Below, one piece after another: positions 55,830-64,000 of a stretch of DNA of 64,000 nucleotides. The stretch covers positions 3,579,849 to 3,643,848 of the forward strand of contig CM022951.1 of NCBI GenBank assembly GCA_012931725.1. Reading direction: 5' to 3'. This stretch comes from Litsea cubeba. Taxonomy: Eukaryota > Streptophyta > Magnoliopsida > Laurales > Lauraceae. The notes beneath the pieces are model-generated. The model was given only the letters and a program-made list of their open reading frames with translations. It did no database searches and had not been told where the DNA came from. Positions within the stretch are counted from its first letter, which is position 1. Each line of letters begins with the position of its first letter. A program made the position numbers and the translations under genes.

Positions 55830-57870
55830 AATTGACAAAGTCAGCTTCTCTAAAGGAGTGTTCCTGTGCGCAACCTGCTTGAACGAGCGTTCTATCCGAT
55901 CCACCAATTCTTGAGCCTGAAAAAAAAAAGAAAAAACAAAACTGCAACCTATTAGACTCCGGATCATGATGTCGTGCAAGGACTATAATAACGTACAAGC
56001 ACAAATAAACATGACTGGTATACAAGTAATAAGAAATGCAAAATTCATGATTCAATTTAAATAGATATATATATATATATATACATGTTTCTGTGGGATG
56101 AAAGGGATGGTGGGTTCATCTTGTTTGCCGGATCCCTCCGCATGGGCAGCCTCTTGCTGATCCACATTGAGCTCCTCTCCCCTACCAAGAATCAAGATGG
56201 AGTTTTCACTAAACCATTCCAGATACTGGGCTGACTGTTCTGCTGCACTACATACATCACCTTATAGTCTGAGTCGGGTCCTTGCCGCCCACAACGATGT
56301 AATGTTTTCGTCCATATCTTTCTTGTAATCAACAACTGCGTAGTACGTCCTTTCCAGTCTCAAAATTGGAAACTCAAATGGCGGTGGGACTAGTTGCTTT
56401 AGCCCAAACTGTTTCATAACCCGCCATGTATTGTGACGCTCTACAATCCAATAGTAGACAAGGATGGTAAGCAAGCTGATGAGACTTTGGTCAACTTTTG
56501 AAAGCTTCGAATGGAACTTCTTGTCTAACCCAGAATAAGGTTGCCAAATAAACTGTAATTGACATCATAAAGGGTATTAACCACAATTGGAATAGCTACT
56601 ACATGAACGTCGAAAACAATGATGCATTGAGAAATATTTTTTCGGTGATTACCCCATCAAGTTTCAGATTGTTTAATTGCCTTCTAACTTCCTTAATTGG
56701 AGAGAGGGCTGGGGTTTTAGGCAGTCTCTTTCGCCACGTCTTAAAGAGTGGAAACTGGATGTCCTCCTTCCAAGATTCTTTAGGTTCATGACACTTTCTG
56801 ATTCGCATCCTGGTGTAAGCCCATATCTGCACCATGTCATAAAAGACAACGAGTTACATACAATGATCATATCTGCACCATGTCATAATAAGTAAGGAAA
56901 GTAATTATAACAATCACCTGTAAGTGTTGTAGAGGCCCGGTTGGTGTCCTCAGTTGGTGACCTTCAACCTCTCCATTATGATCATCCTTCTAATCTCCAT
57001 CAGTCTTATTCTCCGCATTCCAACGGGAGGCATTGGTCAACATCCTGTGGAGATTGGCAAGACATGCCGGTGCCCATGCGTAAGGTTTAAACTCTTTGAA
57101 AAGTTCTAGTAGGTAAGCCGGTCCACAGGCACCAGAAGTTTGCGTAACAATTTGACCGGAAACCAAAAAGAATAGATAGGCCCGTGTTGCACGGATCTCC
57201 GGCCCTTTGTATTCCTTTTCCTTCTTCTAATTCTCAAATTCTTCCGCCTTGAAGTTGTCGTCAAGCCACTTAAATTTGACTGTTAAGCCCACGTAGTCAA
57301 GCTTCTTCCGGGGGGGTAATCCCAAGGACCTCCTCACACACTGGAACAACAAACTTCCCAGGGAAAGTACGTCCGACAACCAACGGCCCATCTATAGGAA
57401 GACCGTATATGTATGCAACGTCTTTTAGTGTGACAGTTGCTTCGCCCGAGGGAAAGTGGAATGAGTTTGTCTCCGGTCGCCACCTCTCTACTAGGGCAGT
57501 GATAAGCGCATGATCTATGATCATGCGGTCTATTTCTGCAAGATGGTGGAGGCCCATCCTCCTCACATAGTGCTTTTGTTGCTTTGTAAGCGACCATATA
57601 TTCTTATTCGAATTTGTAAGTATGCACCTCAGCCTCCCAAACTCCTAGTGTTTCCAAGAATAAGAAAAGGTTGTTAGTATGTAGATGATGACATACAATA
57701 ACAAAGTATATTTTATCATGTGAAATAAGGAAAAGTTTAGTTGTGGGAAAATACATCTCCACATCGGATTCCTTCGGACACATGAAACCGTTGGTTGTAT
57801 AGGAGAGTATTGGGCACTTCGGGGACTTGTTCTTCATTCGTCTACACATATAAAAGACATTGGGAAACAT
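55830..57870 (-). pseudogene. Plant mobile domain (PMD) part of the MULE cargo gene
   Basis: Minus-strand exons, N- to C-terminal: LLYNQRFHVSEGIRCG (about 57760-57845), then HYVRRMGLHHLAEIDRMIID and ALVERWRPETNSFHFPSGEA, TVTLKDVAYIYGLPIDGPLV (57297-57640), then DYVGLTVKFKWLD, RATRAYLFFLVSGQIV and APACLANLHRML (about 56990-57300), then IWAYTRMRIRKCHEPKE (56599-56835), then VERHNTWRVMKQFGLKQLVP (about 56390-56470). This is the order of motifs in MAIN/MAIL-type plant mobile domain proteins. At least one stop (in the EEFEN/KKEKEY region, about 57225) and frame changes are present. It runs on toward the C48 part on the same strand, so a PMD-C48 fusion is likely but not proven. Confidence 0.78.
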
Positions 57871-58482
57871 GAGTATACACAGAATATGTATGAAATAGTA
57901 TCAGACAACAATAAAGCATGATGTATCGTTCTAATTAGAAGCACGAAGTCACTCCGGACAAATTAGGTTATGACATAGTGATGAGTGCATTCATAAGAAC
58001 TAGGTTTGATTAATACATAATATATTTTTAGTAGACTTGAAAGCCCTAATGAGTACTCTCGAAACCTTTATTTTCAGCCCAAATGTGTCTCGGAGAGCGA
58101 GTTAATAAAGGGCAAAATATAGGGGTACAAAGTTTCATCAGATTTGAACACTTTCCACATCTCCCAATTGAAAGCCACACCACCACCTAACCCACCCTTT
58201 TTTAATCTTTCCTTTCTTTCTTCTTCCCATACTCTTTTTCTCTCTCCTTTCTCTTTCTTTTCTCTTTCTCATAGAACCCAGACAGTCCCAATCGCTATTC
58301 ATTTTTCTTTCCCTTCTCTTCTTCTTATTTCTCTTTTCTTCCTTATCCTCTCCTCTCACCCAACCGACATCTTATTCGTTTTTTCTTTTTTTTTTCTTTA
58401 TCTCTTTTCCCCCTCATATTTTTTTCCTTTTTCTTTTATCTTCTTTTATTTTTTTTCCTTTTCTTTCTCCCTCTCTTCTCTT
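57871..58482. other. Non-coding MULE interior, pyrimidine-rich
   Basis: From about 58140 the plus strand is almost entirely C and T, so long open frames occur by composition. No gene is called. It may be the promoter/leader side of the antisense PMD gene. Confidence 0.45.
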
Positions 58483-58812
58483 TCACTAATCTCTTTAACT
58501 ATTTTCTTCTTAACTATGTCTACCCCTCATATCTCTACTATACTCTCTCTCTCCCTCCCCTGCTCTCTCTGTCTAAGATTTTCACCCCTCTTACTCTGAG
58601 TCTTTCATCTCTTTCACTATTTTCTTCTACACTCTGTCTACCCCTCATCTATCTACTATACTCTCTCTCCCTCCCTCCCCTGCTCTCTCTCTAAGATTTT
58701 GTCCCCTCTGACTCCCTGTCTTTTATCTCTTTCACTATTTTATTCTCTACTCTGTCTACCTCTCGTCTCTTTACTATACTATCTCCCTCCCCAGCCCTCT
58801 CTAACATTCACT
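58483..58812. repeat. Three tandem pyrimidine-rich units of about 115 bp
   Basis: Each unit has ATCTCTTTCACTATTTT, then a CTACCCCTC phrase, then TACTATACTCTCTC and CTCTAA(G/C)ATT. Confidence 0.8.
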
Positions 58813-59128
58813 CTCTAACATTTTCTCCCAATTGAACTTAAAACTGTAAGGCTACGTTGTTACAACCCATTACCAAACAAGTTCTACATGGCATGTTTTG
58901 AGAAGAATAATTTAACATATTGCCGCCGCCACAAGTTCTGCATAGCCCGATCTTAGCACAACTCGGTTTGAACACAACCCGATCTCCGCATAGAAACAGA
59001 AACAACAGAGAAACGATGCCAAACTGAGCCTTTGTTGCTAAGATGTTGGTTTTGTCTAACCAAAACGATCAATAAGCTTGTTGGATACAAGTCTCACCCT
59101 GAGGGACGCTTCAAAAATTTATATAAAT
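58813..59128. other. Non-coding MULE interior
   Basis: No gene or clear repeat recognised. Confidence 0.35.
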
Positions 59129-59450
59129 ATTTTCTGACAACAACGAAAATGTGAATTAACATGAAGAAATATTAACACATGAACCAGTTACCAATCCTCA
59201 ATCATTTTTCACAGACATGAAAACAAAATTGCCAACCCTCAATCATGTTAACATATAAGCAGAGATTGCGGATTTTAAATGCCAAGTTAATGTTTTCTAG
59301 CAACAATGAAAATGTGAATAAACATGAAGAAATATAAACATGAGAACCAGTTGCCAACCCTTGATCATTTTTCACACACATCAAAATCACTTGCCAACCC
59401 TCAATCATGTTGGATATATAAGCAGCCAGATTGTTAATTTAAAATGAAAA
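59129..59450. repeat. About 164-bp tandem duplication
   Basis: Copies begin near 59129 and 59293, sharing GAAAATGTGAAT, AACATGAAGAAATAT, CCAACCCTCAATCATGTT and ATATAAGCAG. Confidence 0.82.
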
Positions 59451-60322
59451 TTGTTGTTTTCTTATGGCCACTAGTAATGGCAAATACTACATTGGAGAAG
59501 TTAACACTCATTTTAGATATCTATCAATCAAATGACAAAATATCTGGTTCAGGGAGTTTGACGCGGCCACCGGGCGATATCCAAAGTTCTGGAAACACAG
59601 AACAAACGGAATAACAAAGAAAAACATGTTTGATAAGGACTGAAATAACGCATGGAAACACTTGGAAAAAAATCACAGCCAATATCGTGCAATGTAAACA
59701 AAATAAAACTTGGGCCATACACATGGAAACGCAGAGCATGGAGAAAAATAATAAGTCAAAAAAATCAGCCCGTTTCATTTAAGAAGAAGATGAGCGGGGG
59801 TCCGTTTTGTTATATTAGGAGAAGAAGAACAACTTAGAGCACATCCCCCATTAGGATATGTGGGGAGAAGAAGAAGAACTCTGAGCACAGCCCAGATCCA
59901 TCAAAACAAACCCTACCAAAACCCAGGTTACGATTCAAAATCTAGGGCACATAATAGGAAAAAAATGAAGAGATGAACGCACCTCCATGTGAACACTTTC
60001 GAAAATTGGCACCAAGCTACCTGGCACAAACCCTGGGACCACTTGGAAAGGGGGGCGTCAAGCGCGTGGAGAAGAAAGGGGGAAAGGGGAAAAGTGGGTG
60101 AAAAGGGATCGTCGATAGTAATGGGAATAGGAGCTTATGTGCGAAGTATAAATCGACAAGTTGTTGATATCGACAATACTATTAAACGATAAAAAAATAT
60201 AGGAAAACGCAACCTATGGCCCTTATCCGTGTCCATTAAAAACGTGGTACCTCCAAAGATGTATAGGGCCCTATAGGGATCTAGGGGGTAAATTCCTCTT
60301 TCTTTTTTTTCCTTGGGGCGGA
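59451..60322. other. MULE right-side non-coding region
   Basis: No convincing gene. Contains a degenerate palindrome pair (TCGACAAGTTGTTGATATCG, 60151-60170) like those at 48766 and 53530, then the candidate MULE right end (60240-60345). Confidence 0.45.
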
Positions 60323-63009
60323 CTTGGGTACAGCACGCTGCAATACTACGTCTTTCTCTATACTACTTCTTTCTCCATCAAATGAGAGCCTGCCATGTCA
60401 ATATGAAGGGGTTGAATTCAAGACGGGCATGTTTCTACTACTCCTCAAAACATGCGTACATAAATAAGTTTATTTTTTTCCAAGAATACCCTTACCAATT
60501 CCTTAACCAAACACTTTCAAAAGACTACCATTTACAACTCTCTACTGATGATATGAAAGGTGGGATCTATTTATTATAATTCCTAAAATATAAGACCACA
60601 CTTTAATTTCATTATGTTATAGTTTTTTTTTTTTCTGAAGATGTTATAATTTTTATTTGGTGGGACCTATATCCACATTAAAAAAGTGGCATGCCTTTTA
60701 ATTTCTATAAGATGTGAGCCATATGTAATTTCAAAAGGATGGATTCCATGTTATAACTTCTAAATGCACATCCCATATTATAATTTTAAAAAAGGGACCA
60801 TAATGAAAAATGGACCTCACATATGACATAATTCCTAAATGTGGCCCCCCATTCTATTTCATAAAGGTAGGTCCAATTTACTAATAATGGGCCTACATCG
60901 TAAAATCTAAACCGCTCAAAATCATCATTCTATTAAGATGATAAGAAAAAATAATTAATCTATTGAATAAAAACTGTGCAACATATTTTAAATGAATAAT
61001 GAAGATATTAAAGAAAAATATATATGTTACCCATTTTAAATGAATATTAAGCAATTAAATGATAAAAAAAATTACACAATGAAATGGAATGATCAAGCAA
61101 TTAAATAATAAAAATATGGAATGGGCTCAAGCTTTATTCGGGATTCAAGTATTTAATAGGCAAACTTACTTAAATGACTGAAATACCAACCATGAGCATT
61201 TTTTTTTAAATATAAAAGATACAAAAAATAAAAAAAAATCTATTTTTATTTTTAACACATGATTACAATGTACAATGATTTTTTCATGATGTTTGAGGTA
61301 AAACATCTCCATTGTATATATGGCATAAGTTATTTGACAATTGATTTAGTGGATTTTATTCGATAAGCTCTAAAGAAAAGAAAATCTAAGCAAATGAATA
61401 ATAGAAACCATCCAATCCAAGGGTTAACAAATGGCGGATTATAAAACTTGTTGATAAAATAACATGTCCCAATAAAAACTCCAACTAGAACATCTCCAAG
61501 TGACATGGTTCCAACTATCAAAGAAGAAAACTTTTAACCATAAGAAATTTCATATAATGACCTCATCTAATCATTGATCATGCGTGAATGCAACTAAAGT
61601 GGGCCTCATAATGTGGTTTAAAATCACTATAAAAGGTTGTGCTTGATCATTTCTTCCCATACTTTGTGTTTATTTAAAATTTTTAATATTTCATGAGTAA
61701 ATCTAATTATTTGATGTAGCATGAGTATATATTCAATAGTGAAATATTTTAGCTTTGACTATTGATTTATTTACTTTCGAAAGAACGTTAGTACTCCTAC
61801 TCACATTTTAAAAGAAGAACTAAGCAATGAAATTATTAATAAATACGTTGCACATATTGTTTTTTTTCATTTTAATCATGTTTTAAAAATATGATCAATC
61901 TGTTGGTATAGTGGATACTCTAGTTGGAGTTTCTATTGAGAGAAGTTTTTTTTTTTTTTTGTCAACGTATTAAGATTTGTACGTTTTTTAACCTTTTGAT
62001 TGGATGACTGCTATTATCCATTCACTTAGATTTCTCCCTTTCTCTATAGCTCTTCAAACGAAATCCTTTAAATCAATAGTTGAATGACTCATGCAACATA
62101 TAAAATGGAGTTTCCTTAGTTCACACATCATGCAAGAAATTATTGGACAGTGTAATCACGTGTTAAAAGTGAAAATCGACTTTCTTATTTTTTCTCTTTT
62201 TAGTGTTTTGTTTGAAAAAACATGCTCAATCTCATGGTCGATGTACTCCAATTAACATTTTCATTCATATAAGTCAATTTGATTCAAGTCTAGGTCTGAA
62301 TTCAACGCAGGCTATATATCCTAAATTTAAACTTCTTGGATGAAAAATATGGAGGCCAAAGCTTCCACCTATTGAATATATACCTAAACCCAAATAAAAC
62401 TTGATCCCATGCCATATTTCTTATTGTTTAATTGATTGATCTCTTTTGCAATGTGTAATTTTTTTTTATCATATAACCGCTTAATTGCTTCTTTTCAAAT
62501 GAATAAGATATATTCTGTTATTTAAGTGCTTCATTATTCTTTTAAGAATATGTGTAGAATATGATTTTATTATCTAACATCTTAATTTTTTTTTCTTATC
62601 ATGTGTTATAGAATGATGATTTTGATTGATTTAGATGTTAAGATGTGCCTATTATTGATATTTATAAATTACATGGGACCTATCTTTAGAAAATAGAATG
62701 AGGCCCACCTTAAATATAAAAATTATATCATGGATCCACCTAGGAAATTAAAATGTGGTATTATATTTTAAGAATTATAATAAATGGGACCCACCTTCTA
62801 TAGTTGAGAGTTGTAAAGGGTAGTATTGGAAATGATTTTAATAAGAAATTAGTAAGGGCATTTCTAGATAGAAAAAGTATGCATGCGTTGAGTAAAAGTA
62901 GAAAAAAAATGCTGTTCATGGAATTCATCTCTTCACATTGATGTGGCACACTTTAATTGGTAGAGGAAGGAGCTGCATAGTAGTAGCATGCAGCGCCGCT
63001 GCATCCAAG
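60323..63009. mobile_element. Foldback element with arms over 1 kb
   Basis: The left arm 60323-61515 is matched along its length by the reverse complement of the right arm 61902-63009. Anchors, outside to inside: CTTGGGTACAGCACGCTGC versus CTTGGATGCAGCGGCGCTGC; TTTACAACTCTC; TTTATTATAATTC; AAATCATCATTCTAT; TGATAAAAAAAATTACACA; AACTCCAACTAGA. The arms are visibly diverged but collinear. The central 386 bp (61516-61901) and the arms have no coding. Long inverted arms with little loop are the mark of foldback or very-long-TIR elements. No target duplication recognised. Confidence 0.82.
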
Positions 63010-63017
63010 CTCTACTC

Positions 63018-63054
<37 letters not shown>

Positions 63055-64000
63055 TCTCTGTGCAAGTGGGAGAACAACTAAAAATCTCAAGGACACAAGA
63101 GGCACACGCGTGAGGTGAGTGGGGGGCGTGCCGTAATGCCTGAGAATCTAAAAATCTCAACTTTTTTGTCGCTGACGTGTCATCTCCTTCCACATCATCC
63201 CACTCAAGTACCAAGCGTGAACCACAGAAATCTTTCTCCCTCGGCACGTGGCCCAAGTGGACATGATCGATCACCCTCTCCCATAGCATTTTATAACGTG
63301 GGCTCCACCACCTCCACGGAAGATCATCACCAAATTTCTTGTAATCCGATCCGAGCTCTTTGTCAGGTGGTGGAGCTCACGAATGAGTGTTGGGCGGGCT
63401 TTATTTCTCTCTCAGTCTTTTTTTTTTTTTTATACCGTCCCTCTTTTCCATATGCTGCTAGTTACTTGCTTTATAAAGTATCATCTATCTCTCTCTTCTC
63501 TTGTCGATTATGAAAAAGAAAAGAGAGAGAGAAGGTGGGGGTTGGGGGGCATTCGATTCCGATACGCACCGAGTGGCTTGAGATAACATGAGCCCCACAG
63601 TGTGGCTCCACCCCCCACCTAAAGCCTGCCTCAGTGCGCTGCATTCTCACATTTTTCTTCTTCAAGTCTCCTGTTTGGAAGGATCCATGGATCAATGATG
63701 ATGAAGATGTTGATGATCTATTGTTCTTTTTTAACATTCCCATCAATCCAAATGTAATATAAAGATCTTCCCTTGTTCAATCTCCCCTCGCCTTTTCTAC
63801 TTATTCCACTGACCGACCAACTACTTGACTCTACTCCTCCTAAGAAAGAAAGAAAGATTTCCAACAGTATATACAATGTTATCGAATATCACGCCGATAC
63901 GAATGTTGAAAAACCATAGCCGAAAGAAATCAACGATACCATTGGGAGCATATAAGAAAGAAAGAAGCATCTGTTTTAATTTTTCCTTTTTTTCTTTCCT
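63010..64000. other. Non-coding end of window, TC-rich
   Basis: A (TC)n run at 63024-63058, CACGTG-type boxes (GGCACGTGGC near 63243) and a second pyrimidine-rich stretch near 63485. Open frames here overlap on both strands and match nothing known. It might be promoter DNA of a gene beyond the window, but nothing proves it. Confidence 0.35.

Larger units (their letters stand above)
48589..60345 (+). mobile_element. Large MULE carrying PMD-C48 cargo gene
   Basis: A MURA-like transposase and an antisense plant-mobile-domain/Ulp1 gene lie between two similar ends. The left end starts GCAGCGTATTGTACCGAAG (48589). The right end, read inward, starts GCAGCGTGCTGTACCCAAG (60345). Similarity continues for about 80 bp inward (AAATTACGGG / GAATTTACCC; CCCTGTAGG / CCCTATAGGG; TTATAC / CTATAC). 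No 9-bp target duplication was found, so the exact limits are open. The right end also overlaps the foldback element at 60323. Confidence 0.55.

Noticed and set aside
58144..58599. 151-codon frame rich in Ser, Phe and Leu
   Set aside because: The DNA is almost pure pyrimidine, so Ser/Phe/Leu/Pro codons and absence of stops follow from composition.
63115..63746. Overlapping frames near the right edge as a host gene start
   Set aside because: Both strands are open, there is no conserved domain, and low-complexity runs interrupt them.

Overview
This window looks like repeat-rich intergenic DNA from a flowering plant. It is AT-rich and packed with plant-type transposable elements: a Tekay/Del-like and a second Ty3/gypsy element, a Ty1/copia remnant, an L1-type LINE tail, TRIMs, a CACTA element, a Mutator-like element (MULE) and hAT-type MITEs. 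The splice signals are plant-like. I see no intact host gene and no rRNA, tRNA or CRISPR. Almost every coding region is a transposon gene, and most are broken by stops, frameshifts or later insertions. The species cannot be fixed from the sequence alone.

Layout. 1-4020: a short tandem duplication, a hAT-like MITE and a decayed LTR-like stretch. 4021-15738: the 3' part of a LINE split by a complete minus-strand Ty3/gypsy element with a chromodomain (5619-15479, LTRs about 2.46 kb). 15739-36127: a degenerate Ty1/copia element, first split by a TRIM (16950-17310) and then by a large CACTA element (19064-35060). The CACTA region carries a TNP2-type transposase gene, a broken second En/Spm-type gene, a proline-rich secreted-protein gene fragment, two alanine aminotransferase exons, and a 16-copy array of about 172 bp units. 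36316-41818: a second Ty3/gypsy element (plus strand, LTRs 742 and 629 bp, TSD GATGG) whose pol frame runs into the 3' LTR. 42236-46931: a possible Helitron 3' end and a 3.1-kb solo LTR with TSD CATAT. 47487-48043: a hAT-type MITE. About 48.6-60.3 kb: a large MULE with a MURA-like transposase split by a young TRIM, followed on the opposite strand by a plant-mobile-domain plus Ulp1/C48 peptidase gene. 60323-63009: a foldback element with arms of about 1.1-1.2 kb. 63010-64000: no gene seen.

How the parts relate. The order of events can be read from the nesting: LINE before gypsy-1; copia before TRIM-1 and CACTA; MULE before TRIM-2. Several elements share short motifs. TCGGT-type palindromes recur in the long LTRs, and the palindrome GTCGATATCGAC recurs near both MULE ends and in its middle, suggesting binding sites. 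The least expected features are the captured host exons and the dimer-organised satellite inside the CACTA region, the PMD-C48 gene inside the MULE, and the foldback element abutting the MULE.
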